Notes under the pieces: model-generated | What the model saw: the letters and a program-made list of their open reading frames with translations, nothing else | Database searches by the model: none | Told to the model about the DNA's origin: nothing | NCBI RefSeq assembly: GCF_903903185.1 | Contig: NZ_CAIUXT010000212.1 | Coordinates: forward strand, 1-34,468 | Length of the DNA: 34,468 nt | Direction of reading: 5' to 3' | Origin: an uncultured Rhodoblastus sp. | GTDB taxonomy: Bacteria > Pseudomonadota > Alphaproteobacteria > Rhizobiales > Beijerinckiaceae | Translations under genes and position numbers: made by a program | Shown here: positions 1 through 9,500 of the stretch, in pieces | Position numbering within the stretch: the first letter of the stretch is position 1 | How the letters are laid out: each line of letters begins with the position of its first letter

Positions 1-665
1 ACATTCATTATTTCGACCAATTGCTGGCCCAGCTCGAAGCCCGGCATGGCGTGACGAAGCCGATCTTGATCCACGCCATTCTGGAGACCGCCGAGGGCGT
101 GAAGAATGTCGAGGAAATCGCCCTGGCCTCGCCGCGCATGCATGGCATGAGCCTTGGCCCGGCCGATCTCGCCGCCTCGCGCGCCATGAAGACCACCCGG
201 ATCGGCGGCGGCCATCCCGAATACAAGGTGCTGGCCGACCCGACCGGCGACGCGACCAGGGAACGCCCGGTCTATCAGCAGGATCTGTGGCATTACACCT
301 TCGCCAAAATGGTGGACGCCTGCGTTTCCGCCGGGATCAAGAGCTTTTACGGGCCCTTTGGCGACATCGCCGATCCCGTCGCCTGCGAAGTGCAGTTCCG
401 CAACGCCTTCCTGATGGGCTGCGCCGGCGCCTGGTCGCTGCATCCGAGCCAGATCGCCATCGCCAAGACGGTGTTCTCGCCCGACGCCAAGGAAGTGGCT
501 TTCGCCCGGAAGATCCTCGACGCCATGCCGAACGGCTCCGGCATCGCCATGATCGACGGCAAGATGCAGGACGACGCCACCTGGAAACAGGCCAAGGTGA
601 TGGTCGATCTGGCCCGCCAGGTCGCGGCGAAAGACCCGGATTACGCCGCTGTCTACGGTTTTTGA
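1..665 (+). CDS. mcl: L-malyl-CoA / beta-methylmalyl-CoA lyase, Chloroflexus type (5' truncated by window)
   Basis: HpcH/HpaI aldolase/citrate lyase superfamily enzyme, which cleaves or forms CoA thioesters such as malyl-CoA (glyoxylate plus acetyl-CoA) in the cytoplasm. The reading frame is open from base 3 and continues upstream of the TTG at 21, so the gene starts outside the window; about 220 C-terminal residues are present. Recognisable stretches are [20 protein letters not shown], an IGGGHPEY loop, [30 protein letters not shown] and the tail [16 protein letters not shown]. From memory these match the Chloroflexus Mcl of the 3-hydroxypropionate bicycle much better than the Methylobacterium or Rhodobacter malyl-CoA lyases, which lack the [11 protein letters not shown] tail. 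The physiological substrate cannot be settled here because the N-terminal half and the upstream genes are missing. The next gene, hspQ, follows after about 100 bp and is unrelated. Confidence 0.88.
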   Translation, partial: IHYFDQLLAQLEARHGVTKPILIHAILETAEGVKNVEEIALASPRMHGMSLGPADLAASRAMKTTRIGGGHPEYKVLADPTGDATRERPVYQQDLWHYTFAKMVDACVSAGIKSFYGPFGDIADPVACEVQFRNAFLMGCAGAWSLHPSQIAIAKTVFSPDAKEVAFARKILDAMPNGSGIAMIDGKMQDDATWKQAKVMVDLARQVAAKDPDYAAVYGF

Positions 666-768
666 CGGCCGGCGCCGCGTCCCTTCTCCCCTGAGGCCTA
701 CGCGAGATTGACTCCCGCGCCGGGCTGTGAAACCTTTCCGGCCCTGCAAGGCTCGACAGGGATCTTTC

Positions 769-1098
769 ATGAAACCGCGCGAGGCCAAATACGCCATTGG
801 CGACGTCGTCAAACACCGCAAATATCCTTTTCGCGGCGTGATCTATGACATCGATCCGGTCTTCGCCAATACCGAGGAATGGTGGCTGTCCATCCCCGAG
901 GAAGTGCGGCCCGCCAAGGACCAGCCATTCTATCACCTGTACGCCGAAAATTCCGAAACCGAATATATGGCCTACGTGTCCGAGCAGAATCTCGAACGCG
1001 ACGACAGCGGCGCGCCGCTGCGCAATCCGCAGATCGACGAGGTTTTCGCCCGCAGCGACACCGGACGCTATGTCCGAAAGGGCAATGTCCTGAACTGA
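769..1098 (+). CDS. hspQ: Heat shock protein HspQ (YccV-like, hemimethylated-DNA-binding domain)
   Basis: A 109-residue protein made almost entirely of one YccV/HspQ domain. Visible family features are the opening AKYAIGDVVKHRKYPFRGVI, the aromatic EWWLSIP segment, QPFYHLYAE and the end motif YVSEQNLE followed by a short HPQIDE-like segment (NPQIDEVF). In enterobacteria HspQ is a heat-inducible specificity factor for Lon protease and was also described as binding hemimethylated DNA; that role is carried over by family only. The ATG at 769 is preferred because AGGGA lies about 6 bases upstream; an in-frame start at 727 lacks this and adds residues not seen in the family. The gene ends in a strong hairpin shared with the convergent IalB-like gene. 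Confidence 0.9.
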   Translation: MKPREAKYAIGDVVKHRKYPFRGVIYDIDPVFANTEEWWLSIPEEVRPAKDQPFYHLYAENSETEYMAYVSEQNLERDDSGAPLRNPQIDEVFARSDTGRYVRKGNVLN

Positions 1099-1115
1099 AT
1101 TCGAATCCGGACATC

Positions 1116-1148
1116 AAAAAAAGCGCGGATCGAAATCCGCGCTTTTTT
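1116..1148. terminator. Bidirectional intrinsic terminator between hspQ and the IalB-like gene
   Basis: A perfect 10-bp stem AAGCGCGGAT / ATCCGCGCTT (1121-1130 and 1135-1144) closes on a CGAA tetraloop. It is flanked by an A run on the left and a T run on the right, so it can terminate hspQ on the plus strand and the convergent gene on the minus strand. Confidence 0.9.
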
Positions 1149-1180
1149 ATTCGAAGGATCGCCGGAGCGCCGACGAAAGC

Positions 1181-1885
1181 TTATTTCTGCGGCGCGGCGG
1201 GCGCGGCCGGGGCGGCGGGCGCCGGGGCTGCGGGCTGCTGCGCTTCGAGCTTCTTGCGCTCTTCCTCGGCGCGCTTCTGCAATTCGGCGGCAAGCTTCTT
1301 CTGCTGCTCTTCGAGCACTTTCGGATCGATCGCCGGGCCGTCGAAAGCCTTGCCGAACCCCGCCAGCGGCAGGTTGAACACGACTTCGGCATTGGCCTGA
1401 TTCTTGACCACGACCGTCATGTTCGCGCCCTTCTTGGCGGCTTCGACCACGTCCTTCTTGACCTTGGCTTCGGCGAAACAGCCATTGGGGAAGCAGATCT
1501 CGAAGGCGCCTTCGGTAACAGGGCCCTTGTCGATGGCGAAACGGAAGCCGGGGCGCAGCATCAGGCCGACCGGCATCAGAAAGCGCACGATTCTTGTATC
1601 CTCGCCCTTCACGTCATAGACCGCCAGCGCCAGCACCGGCGGCTGGCCGGCCTGGGCGCCGAAATCGCGCGTCGTATAGCAAATGTCCTTGTTGGCGGCC
1701 TGGTCGTGTCCGCAAACCTTGGTCCAGGTCTCCTGCGACGGGATCAGATCGACCTTCACCGGCCCCTGCGGCGCCGGGCCGCCGGGAGCGGCAGGCTGGG
1801 GCTGCTGGGCGAAAGCCGGCGCGCAACCGAGGGCCAGAGCGCCCGCCACCCAAGCGGCGGCAATGCGGGACGAGAACGAAGACAT
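1181..1885 (-). CDS. Invasion-associated locus B (IalB) family periplasmic protein
   Basis: A 234-residue exported protein of the IalB family, named for a Bartonella invasion-associated protein but widespread in free-living alphaproteobacteria, where its role is poorly known. A signal peptide is visible at residues 1-28 (hydrophobic AAAWVAGALALGC core, cleavage after AFA). The family hallmark of four cysteines in two pairs is present (KVCGHDQ...DICYT and EICFPNGCF), expected to form periplasmic disulfides, plus the central LPVGLMLRPGFRFAID-type strand. The last 50 residues are unusual: a charged Glu/Lys/Gln segment likely to form a helix or coiled coil (LEEQQKKLAAELQKRAEEE) followed by an Ala/Pro-rich tail. 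The start is the ATG at 1885, preceded by AAGGAT. A far longer open frame continues upstream antisense to the next gene and is not coding. Confidence 0.85.
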   Translation of the reverse strand: MSSFSSRIAAAWVAGALALGCAPAFAQQPQPAAPGGPAPQGPVKVDLIPSQETWTKVCGHDQAANKDICYTTRDFGAQAGQPPVLALAVYDVKGEDTRIVRFLMPVGLMLRPGFRFAIDKGPVTEGAFEICFPNGCFAEAKVKKDVVEAAKKGANMTVVVKNQANAEVVFNLPLAGFGKAFDGPAIDPKVLEEQQKKLAAELQKRAEEERKKLEAQQPAAPAPAAPAAPAAPQK

Positions 1886-2107
1886 TCGAAATCCTTTCAA
1901 CGGAGCGGCGGAAGGCGGCGGGGAAAATGGCGCCCGCTCGCGCTCGTTAGCGAATTGGTGCGCTCTTCGCCTCAAATTGAGGCGACATATTGACGCCGAC
2001 TTCATATCGCCTTCATGGAGGATTTTCCAGCGGGTAAATGCCGCGCTCGCCGAAATTTGTGAAGGCGGCCGCCTGACGAGGCCCGCGCAATGATCTAGAA
2101 TCGCGCC

Positions 2108-3976
2108 ATGCGCCCGATTTTCATCTCCGAAAACAGACTTCTGTCGGCCTGCCGGGGCTTTTTCGCCGCCGGGCGGCGCAGCTTGCTGGCTTTTGTGCTG
2201 CTCTGCGGCCCGGCGGCGGCGCAGCAGACCGCGACCGGGCGAATCAGCCACGCCATCGCCATGCATGGGGAACCGGCGCTGGCGCCCGATTTCGACCATC
2301 TGCCCTATGCCAATCCAGCCGCGCCCAAGGGCGGCGTCCTGCATCTCGGGGCCATGGGCGCCTTCGACAACCTCAATCCCTATGGCGTCAACGCCGGCTC
2401 GACCGCGCAAGGGCTCGCCGGCCCGGTCTATGAAAGCCTGATGGCGCGTTCGCTCGACGAGCCCTTCACCCTTTACGGCCTGATCGCGCAAACCATCGAG
2501 ACCGACGCGGCGCGCAGCTTCGTCACCTTCCGCCTGAATCCCTCCGCGCATTTTTCCGACGGCGCGCCGATCACCGCCCGCGACCTGATTTTCACCTTCA
2601 ACCTGCTCAAAACCCGGGGCCGGCCGCAGCAGCGCGCCGCTTTTTCGCTGGTGCGCTCCATCGACGCGCCCGACGACCATACCGTGCATTACGACCTGAC
2701 CGGCGCCGACGACCGCGAATTGCCGATGATTCTGGCGTTGATGCCGGTGCTGCCGTCCCATGCGATGACCGAAAAGCGGTTTACCGGGGAGGGACTGGCG
2801 ATTCCGCTCGGCTCCGGCCCCTATCGCGTCGCCGAGGTCAAGCCGGGCGAAAGGCTCGTGCTGCGCCGCGACGACAACTACTGGGCGAAAGACTTGAGCA
2901 TTCGACGCGGCCTCTATAATTTCGACGAAGTGGACTTCACCTATTCCCGCGACGACAATAGTCTGTTCGAAGCCTTTAAAGCCGGCCTGATCGATTATCG
3001 CGACGAGGACCAGCCGCATCGCTGGATCGAGGGCTATGATTTCGCCGCACGCCGCGACGGAAGGGTGATCGCGCAAAGCTTGCCGCTCGGCGGCCCCAAG
3101 GGCCTGCAGGGCTTCGCCTTCAACACGCGACGCGCCCTTTTCGCCGACCCGCGTCTGCGCGAGGCTCTGGCGACGATGTTCGATTTCGAATGGATCAACG
3201 CCAATCTCTATTCGAACCTCTACACCCGCACCAAGAGCTTTTTCGACGAATCCGAACTCTCCTCCTCCGGCCGTCCGGCCAGCGCCGCGGAACGGGCCTT
3301 GCTCGCGCCCTTTCCCGGCGCCGTGCGCGAAGACATTCTTGAGGGCCGCTGGACGCCGCCGCGCTCGGATGGCGGCGGACGCGACCGCGAAACCGCGCGC
3401 CGCGCCCTGCAACTGGCGGCGTTGGCGGGCTGGCGCCTGCACGAGGGCGCCCTGACCCGCGACGGCAAGGCGCTGGCCTTCGAAATTCTCGTCGCCAATC
3501 GCGAGCAGGAGCGTCTGGCGCTGCATTTTGCCGGGCAATTGCGGCGCATCGGGGTCGAGGCGCGGGTGCGCGACGTCGATGAAGTGCAATATCAGCGCCG
3601 CCGCCAGCGCTTCGATTTCGACATGATCGTCGGCCTTTGGCAGGCTTCGAGTTCGCCCGGCAATGAGCAACGCATGCGCTGGGGCGGCGACAGCGCCGAC
3701 CAGGAGGCCTCCTACAACCTCGCCGGGGCCAGAAGCCCGGCCATAGACGCGATGATCGCCGCCCTGCAATCGGCGCGCTCTTGGCAAGAATTCGTCACCG
3801 CCGCGCGGGCGCTTGACCGGGTCCTGCTGTCGGGCTTTTATGTCGTGCCGCTGTTCCATGCCCGCGATCAATGGGTCGCGTATTGGCGCCGCCTCGCGCG
3901 GCCCGAATCCCTGCCCCGTTACACGCCGTCGCTGTTCGGCGACGTCCTGGACACATTCTGGCGAGCGCCCGAATAG
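2108..3976 (+). CDS. Periplasmic peptide-binding protein, SBP family 5, YejA-like
   Basis: A 622-residue ABC-importer substrate-binding protein of the DppA/OppA class (SBP_bac_5). Residues 1-38 are a long signal peptide (arginine-rich n-region, core LLAFVLLCG, cleavage near AAAQQ). Mature landmarks are the start HAIAMHGEP, KGGVLHLGAMGAFDNLNPY, the VTFRLNPSAHFSDGAPITARD strand that is diagnostic of the family, SGPYRVAEVKPG and the NTRRALFADPRLREAL helix. Length and order match the YejA branch, which in E. coli feeds the YejBEF permease that takes up microcin C and short peptides. No permease or ATPase genes adjoin it, so it is an orphan here and must rely on a transporter encoded elsewhere. 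It is transcribed divergently from the IalB-like gene. The start ATG has only a weak ribosome binding site. Confidence 0.85.
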   Translation: MRPIFISENRLLSACRGFFAAGRRSLLAFVLLCGPAAAQQTATGRISHAIAMHGEPALAPDFDHLPYANPAAPKGGVLHLGAMGAFDNLNPYGVNAGSTAQGLAGPVYESLMARSLDEPFTLYGLIAQTIETDAARSFVTFRLNPSAHFSDGAPITARDLIFTFNLLKTRGRPQQRAAFSLVRSIDAPDDHTVHYDLTGADDRELPMILALMPVLPSHAMTEKRFTGEGLAIPLGSGPYRVAEVKPGERLVLRRDDNYWAKDLSIRRGLYNFDEVDFTYSRDDNSLFEAFKAGLIDYRDEDQPHRWIEGYDFAARRDGRVIAQSLPLGGPKGLQGFAFNTRRALFADPRLREALATMFDFEWINANLYSNLYTRTKSFFDESELSSSGRPASAAERALLAPFPGAVREDILEGRWTPPRSDGGGRDRETARRALQLAALAGWRLHEGALTRDGKALAFEILVANREQERLALHFAGQLRRIGVEARVRDVDEVQYQRRRQRFDFDMIVGLWQASSSPGNEQRMRWGGDSADQEASYNLAGARSPAIDAMIAALQSARSWQEFVTAARALDRVLLSGFYVVPLFHARDQWVAYWRRLARPESLPRYTPSLFGDVLDTFWRAPE

Positions 3977-4021
3977 ATGGGCATAAATGCCTGCAATAAT
4001 TTGCCTCTGCAAATTTATCAT

Positions 4022-4050
4022 TTGAAAACAATATCTTGCTTTGACATTAT
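4022..4050 (+). promoter_or_regulatory. Candidate sigma-70 promoter for the patatin/FMN-reductase operon
   Basis: TTGAAA (4022-4027), a 17-base spacer and CATTAT (4045-4050) sit in a locally AT-rich patch of an otherwise GC-rich intergenic region. Transcription would start near 4057, which leaves the GTG at 4152 as the first well-supported start. Visual match only. Confidence 0.4.
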
Positions 4051-4151
4051 CGAGCCGTTGGAGGCCGTCCGCCGCCCGTGCGCCCTTGCCATTTCCGACG
4101 CGGCCCTTAACTCTTGCCCAGGCGTCGCGGCAGCGCAAAGCGGAGACGACA

Positions 4152-5159
4152 GTGGATTTTGTCAAGGCGGCCCTAGATCTGCGCCGCAACGATCGCCGTC
4201 CGTGGCCTCCCCGCCTGCTTGCCCTTGCTTTGCAGGGCGGCGGCTCGTTCGGCGCCTTCACCTGGGGCGCGCTCGACCGGCTCCTGGAAGAGGACAGCAT
4301 CGCCTTCGACGCCTTTTCCGGGGCGAGCGCCGGCGCGGTCAACGCCGTACTGCTGGCGAGCGGGCTCGCGAGCGGCGGGCGCGAGGGCGCGCGGAAGACT
4401 CTCGACGAATTCTGGACCGGCGTCAGCCAGTCGGCCTTGTTCCTGCCCAAGGCCGTGACCTTGCCGATGGGCCTGCTGGCGCGGACGCTCTCGCCCTATC
4501 AGTTCAATCCCTTCGACCTCAACCCGTTGCGGCAGGCGCTCGAAAAGAGCGTCGATTTCGAACTTTTGCGGAAAACCGCCAGCCCGCGCCTGCTGATCGC
4601 CGCGACGCGGGTCAGCGACGCCAATCTGCGCATTTTCCGCAATGCGGAGCTGACGGTCGAGCATGTGCTGGCCTCCGCCTGCCTGCCGCTGATCCATCAC
4701 ACCATCGAGATCGACAATGAGGCCTATTGGGACGGCGGCTATGTCGCCAATCCTCCGCTGACGCCGCTCGTCGCCGAAAGCGACGCCTCCGACGTGCTGA
4801 TCGTCCAGATTACGCCGACGCGCTCGCAGGCCGTTCCGCGCAGCCGGCCCGAGATCGAACGAAGGATCGACCAGATCAATTTTTCCTCGACGCTCGACCG
4901 CGAAATCGAGGCGATCCGCCTGCTGGCGCCGCTCTGCGCGGCGGGCGACGCCTCCGGTAAATGGGCGCGATTGCGACTCGACCGCATCTCCGCCGAAAAC
5001 GAGATCGAGCTTCTGGCCGAAGCCAGCCCCGCCAATCTCGAATGGTCCTTCGTCTCCAGCTTGCGCGACGCCGGCCGCGCGGCGGCCGAAGGCTGGATTT
5101 TGCAAACCGACCATCCGATTCCCCATCCCGCTGAATTTTTGGGAGACCCCGCCTCATGA
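4152..5159 (+). CDS. Patatin-like phospholipase
   Basis: A 335-residue patatin-family lipid acyl hydrolase. The oxyanion loop is LQGGGSFGAFTWG (about residues 28-40), the nucleophile elbow is GASAG (Ser about residue 60, G-x-S-x-G) and the catalytic aspartate lies in the DGGYVANPP motif (about residue 195), so the Ser-Asp dyad is complete. No signal peptide is visible, so it is probably cytosolic or membrane-associated; some alphaproteobacterial relatives act on phospholipids or on PHB-granule-linked lipids, but the substrate cannot be read here. The GTG at 4152 is chosen because GGAG lies about 6 bases upstream; the frame is open to a TTG at 4041, but that overlaps the likely promoter. Its stop overlaps the next start (ATGA at 5156), so the two are translationally coupled. 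Confidence 0.85.
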   Translation: MDFVKAALDLRRNDRRPWPPRLLALALQGGGSFGAFTWGALDRLLEEDSIAFDAFSGASAGAVNAVLLASGLASGGREGARKTLDEFWTGVSQSALFLPKAVTLPMGLLARTLSPYQFNPFDLNPLRQALEKSVDFELLRKTASPRLLIAATRVSDANLRIFRNAELTVEHVLASACLPLIHHTIEIDNEAYWDGGYVANPPLTPLVAESDASDVLIVQITPTRSQAVPRSRPEIERRIDQINFSSTLDREIEAIRLLAPLCAAGDASGKWARLRLDRISAENEIELLAEASPANLEWSFVSSLRDAGRAAAEGWILQTDHPIPHPAEFLGDPAS

Positions 5160-5713
5160 CCGCCAAAGTTCTGCATTTCGTCACCTTGCTCGGCAGCCTG
5201 CGCAAGGCGTCGGTCAATGGCGGCGTCGCCCGCGCGCTGCCGGCTCTCGCCCCCGAAGGCGCGACCATTTCGGCGCTCGGCTCGGTCGGTGATTTTCCGC
5301 TCTATGACGCCGATCTTCAGGCGCAGGGATTTCCGGCGGCGGTCGAGGCGATGGGCGCCGCGATCCTCGCCTGCGACGGGGTGATCGTCGTGTCGCCGGA
5401 ATATAATTATTCCGTGCCGGGCGTGCTGAAAAACGCCATCGACTGGCTGTCGCGCCTGCCCTCGACGCCGTTCAAGGCCAAGCCGGTGCTGATTCAATCG
5501 GCCTCGCCCGGAGCGCTCGGCGGCGCGCGGATGCAATATCACCTGCGCCAGACCTTCGTCTTTCTCGACGGCCGGGTGATGAACGGACCCGAAGCGATGA
5601 TCGGCGGCGCCCTTGGCAAAAGCGACGCAGCCACCGGCGACCTCACCGACGAGGCGACGAAGGCGTTTCTGCGCAAGCAATTGGCGGCTTTCGCGGAATT
5701 TGCGCGGGGCTGA
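5156..5713 (+). CDS. NADPH-dependent FMN reductase (ChrR/YieF-like quinone reductase)
   Basis: A 185-residue flavodoxin-like flavoenzyme. The FMN-phosphate-binding loop GSLRKASVNGG lies at residues 13-23 and the family signature SPEYNYSVPGVLKNAIDW at about residues 79-96. A second conserved patch is QSASPGALGGARMQYHLRQ. Relatives reduce quinones, chromate or azo compounds with NAD(P)H and act against redox stress in the cytoplasm. The start overlaps the patatin stop by 4 bases, indicating one operon. Its stop TGA is immediately followed by TCA, the stop of the convergent isochorismatase gene, so the two coding regions abut with no spacer. The specific substrate is unknown. Confidence 0.88.
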   Translation: MTAKVLHFVTLLGSLRKASVNGGVARALPALAPEGATISALGSVGDFPLYDADLQAQGFPAAVEAMGAAILACDGVIVVSPEYNYSVPGVLKNAIDWLSRLPSTPFKAKPVLIQSASPGALGGARMQYHLRQTFVFLDGRVMNGPEAMIGGALGKSDAATGDLTDEATKAFLRKQLAAFAEFARG

Positions 5714-6310
5714 TCAAACCCGCGCCGCCGCATCCTCGACGACAATCGCAAAACGGTCGGCGAGCGCGGCGAGTTCCGCGCGGTGCAGGGTCGCGGCGTC
5801 CACCGCGCCGCCGAGCAGGGGAAGCGGGCGCGTCGCGCAGGCCCTGGCCACCACGGTGGCGCGAAAGCCGAGTTCCAGCGCCGCGCGCACCGTGGTGCTG
5901 ACGCACATATGGGTCATGAAGCCCACGACGATGATCTCCTTGCGGCCCGTGGCGCGGATTTTCTCGGCCAGCCCCGTGCCTGCGAAGGCGTTCGGCAAAG
6001 CCTTGACCACAATGGCTTCATCGGCGCGCGGCGCCAGTTCCGGGACGATCTCCACCAAGGGGCCATCGGGCGCAAAAATCGGGCTGCCGGCAGGCCCGTG
6101 ATGGACGATGTGAAACACCGGCGCGCCAGTCTTGCGCGCGCGTTCCAGAACCTTTGCCGCTTGCACCACGGCCGCCGCAATATTCTCCAGCGTCAGCGCG
6201 CCCTCGGAATATTCGCGCTGACAATCGATCAGGATCAAGGCGGAATCCTCGAACCGACTCGGGTCGAGCGGCAGTCCGGCAAGCTGCATCAGGGATTTGG
6301 GTTCGCTCAT
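5714..6310 (-). CDS. Isochorismatase-family cysteine hydrolase (intact copy)
   Basis: A 198-residue cysteine hydrolase of the isochorismatase-like/nicotinamidase fold. The triad is visible: Asp in ALILIDCQREY (about residue 29), Lys in VVKALPNAF (about 103) and the nucleophile Cys in FMTHMCVST (about 136), with the usual G-F-x-T-x-x-C context. Members hydrolyse isochorismate, nicotinamide, N-carbamoyl compounds or other amides; nothing here fixes the substrate. The ATG at 6310 is preferred over an upstream in-frame start because AGACAGG sits just before it and the second copy also begins with MSEPKSLMQL. A diverged, 3'-truncated duplicate of this gene and its leader lies about 6 kb downstream in the same orientation (11934-12470). 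Confidence 0.88.
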   Translation of the reverse strand: MSEPKSLMQLAGLPLDPSRFEDSALILIDCQREYSEGALTLENIAAAVVQAAKVLERARKTGAPVFHIVHHGPAGSPIFAPDGPLVEIVPELAPRADEAIVVKALPNAFAGTGLAEKIRATGRKEIIVVGFMTHMCVSTTVRAALELGFRATVVARACATRPLPLLGGAVDAATLHRAELAALADRFAIVVEDAAARV

Positions 6311-6382
6311 CGCCTGTCTTTCAAGCTCGGCGCAGCCGGCAGGCCGCATCAAATTGCTCGCATGAAGAAGCCAACCGGTAAA
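5846..6382. repeat. Direct duplication, copy A (intact isochorismatase gene and leader)
   Basis: This 537-bp segment aligns without visible gaps to 11934-12470 in the same orientation. It covers the first 155 codons of the isochorismatase gene plus about 70 bp upstream, including the shared leader GGCGCAGCCGGCAGG. In the coding part I count 23 amino-acid differences over 155 residues. Similarity stops abruptly near 5846. Confidence 0.88.
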
Positions 6383-6576
6383 GATTCAAAAATCCCGACG
6401 CGCCTTTGCGCATCGGCAGACAGCGGCGATCGGAAGGCGCGACGCCGTTTCGAACGCGCCGGCTCAGCGAGGCAACAAGCCGGCGACGCAAAACGCACGG
6501 GCTGTTTTTCATGCGCCCAGAGGCTGTCGGCGCGGCCTCAAATCGAACGCCAGGCTTTCTGGCCCCTGTCGCCGTC

Positions 6577-9500
6577 TCACCATTTGACCCTTACGCCGAG
6601 AGCCGCCTCGCTGGAGGTCGCATTACCGCGAAACTGGCCCTCGTACTTGGCGAACAGGGCCACGTTCTCGGTTTGCCAGGCCGCGAGGTTGACCGCTAAC
6701 ACCGCGGCGGCGCGGCCCGGGTTGGCGGCGGCGATGGTGAAGGGTTGGTCCAGCAGCGCCGCTTGCGTCGTGAGCGCCTGGTTGCCGAAGTCCTCCGTCC
6801 AGGAGCCCTTGAGCTGCACCATATAGGTGGTGAGGCCGTTATGAAATAACCGGGTCGCCCATAGCCCGACTTCGCTGGTCAGCCTGTTGAAGGACTGCGA
6901 GGGAAAACTGAGGCCGAAATCCGTGGTTTCATTGAAGGCCCGGCGGTTGAAGGTCTGGCCGGTCAGCCCGACGAATGGCTTGAGGGTCGTTCCCTCGACA
7001 TCGAACCGGTAACCGGCGTCGCCGGCGATCAGCCCTCCCCACCCGTTGATCGATCCCGAGGCCGAGGCGAACTGGCCCGGGAACGAAATGGTTCGCGAAG
7101 CGCCTCCCGAAGAAGGGCCCGCCGCCAAACGTCCGTCGAAGACGAGCGGGCCGGGCGTCCAGGTGGCGTATAACGCCCCTGCATAGGTATTCCCGGTCGC
7201 TTTCGTAAAGTCGCTGCCGGTGGAGGTGTAGGTATAACCCAGCGCACCGCCCGCGATCAAATCGGGCCCCACCAGGCCGTCGCCGCCGATCGCGAAGCCG
7301 CCGCTGGAGGTGTTCGCGCCGGGGAGGCCGTCGGCCGCGCCCACCCGCGACCAGCGGCCGTATCCCTGGCCCCATGTCGTCCATTGGGGTTTGGCGATCG
7401 GAGCCGCGGGCGCCGCTTCTGTCGGGAACGGGACGCCTTGCCCCGCGAGCGCCTGGAAGACCGGGCCGGTCGTGCTCGAATAGGAAAAGGCCATATTTGG
7501 GGTCAAAGCCGCCTGCACATCCCCGAGTCCCGCCAGGAGCATGGCCTGACGGTCGGCGATCACGCCGGAGAAGGCGGAAAAGGCATCCAGCACAGCCCCC
7601 GCCGTCGCAGCCTGGCCCTGACCAGACAGGGCCCCCAACGCCGCGGCGCTGCCGCTGACGTCTTGCCCATAGAGAGAGTCGTAGATGGTCCGGACGGTTC
7701 CCGACAAGGCCGGCCCCGCCGGCGGACGAACGCGATCGAGCACGCCGGCCAGCGCTCGCTGATTGGCGTTGAGGGACAGCGTCGCGGCGAGGGTGGCGAA
7801 TGACGCCGGCGTCACGTCCAGCGTGAGGCCGTAGGGGGCGTAGACGACATCGAACCGGGCGTTTGGCGCGAGAAGACCGTCAGTCGGCTGGATCAAGCCG
7901 GCGAAGGAGCCGGTGACGGAGGCGCCGTTCAAGGCTGTGAGGAACGGGAAGACCGCGCCGATGGTCGGGACGTAAGTGTTGGAGCCGCCGGGGATTCCGC
8001 GCAAAACCGGCGTCAGCACGCCATTCGCCGTGAATGTATGGTTGGCGCCCTCGACGACGATCTTGTCATAGGTCCCGGGTCCGCCCGGGACTTGCAGGGG
8101 GCCGTCGACATTGACCCGTGTGTTGGCGGTGGCGCCCAGCGCCACATTGCCGCTGAACGTCAGCGTGCCCGGGGACGTGCCGGTCAGCGGAATTGAAGCC
8201 GGCAAGACGCCGCCGAAATAGGCGACGAGGTCGCCGTAATTGGGCAATTGCCCGGCATTGAGAACGCCATCGATGACGGTGTCGCCCTTGATCCAGCCAA
8301 AACCCGCCAGCGTGGCGCCCTGCTCGATGAGCAACTTCGTGGCGAGGGTCAGGGTTCCGTCGACGCCAAGCGCGCCGCCGCTCACCATGACGTCGCCGGC
8401 GGCCGAGGTCCGTCCTGCGACGATCAGATAGCCGGCGCCGGTCTTGGTGAATCCGCCGGCCGCCGCGAGTGGCTGGCTCCAATAAGTCATTTGCTGATAA
8501 TCGACTTTTTCCTCGTGGCCGGCGGCGAGCGTCGTCGGGCCGGAGACCGCCCGATCGAGGCGGATCATGCCATAGCCGTAGACGGCGTTGACCCCCGCCT
8601 CCCCGCGGACGTTCTCGGCGGTGGCGAACAGGACATGCGCAAGGTCCTGGGAATTGTAATTCGGATAGGCCCCGCTCAGCAGCCCGAGCGCGCCCGAAAC
8701 CATCGGCGCCGCCATCGAGGTGCCATAGTTGAAGCCATATCCAGTGTCAGTCGGTTTCGGGTAGCCGAAAGGAAATGTCGAGTAAATCCCGGGCGTTGCC
8801 GCGGGGTCGGTTCCGCCTCTCTCTGCCGGATTGCCTCCCGGAGCGGCGACGCACCAGCTTGCCGTGACGCCACAGGCGTTTGCAAAGGTCGAAATATTCT
8901 TGTCCTTTCCGACCGCCGTTACGCCGATGATCAGACCGCTCTGCTGCAACAGAGTCGAGAAATTTAAATTTGCGCCCCCATCGGAATAGACGCCCGCGTT
9001 GGCGTTAACGCCTGGACGGATGAACGGATAGAGGGCAAGGCCGCTCGGGTTGAGGCCAGCGACCGGATTGGACTGGCGGTCGTTGCCCGCAGCGGCGACG
9101 ATGATTTTGCCTTTCGAGATCGCATACAGCGCCGCCCCTGCCCAGGCCGCCTCTTCCGCATCAACTTCCCATTTGGTCAGACCCTTAGTGCCAAAGGGCA
9201 AAGCCGGTCCCCAGCTCCCGTTATAGATGCGGACATCTTTGAGATCCGCAAAATATATGAGCGATTCCGCCAAAGCATTGTTGACGCCAGGGGCGTTGCA
9301 ATTCTGGTTCTCGCAGGCGGCGGTATCGGCCAGAGCCCGAAGCATCACGACATTTGCGTTGTAGGCGACGCCAGGCGAAGAGCTATCCCCGGAAGCCAGG
9401 ATAATGCCGGAAACATGGGTCCCGTGACTAGCAAGATCGTAGTAATCGCCTGGGCCCTCGATCTCCCCGGGCGCGGGCAGCACGAAATTCCTGCTGCGGG

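Noticed and set aside
1886..4450. Very long minus-strand open frame (1181-4450, 1089 codons) continuing upstream of the IalB-like gene
   Set aside because: Only the last 234 codons (1181-1885) look like a protein, with a signal peptide and an SD. The rest is antisense to the YejA-like and patatin genes and has the Arg/Gly/Ala-rich composition of GC-rich shadow frames.
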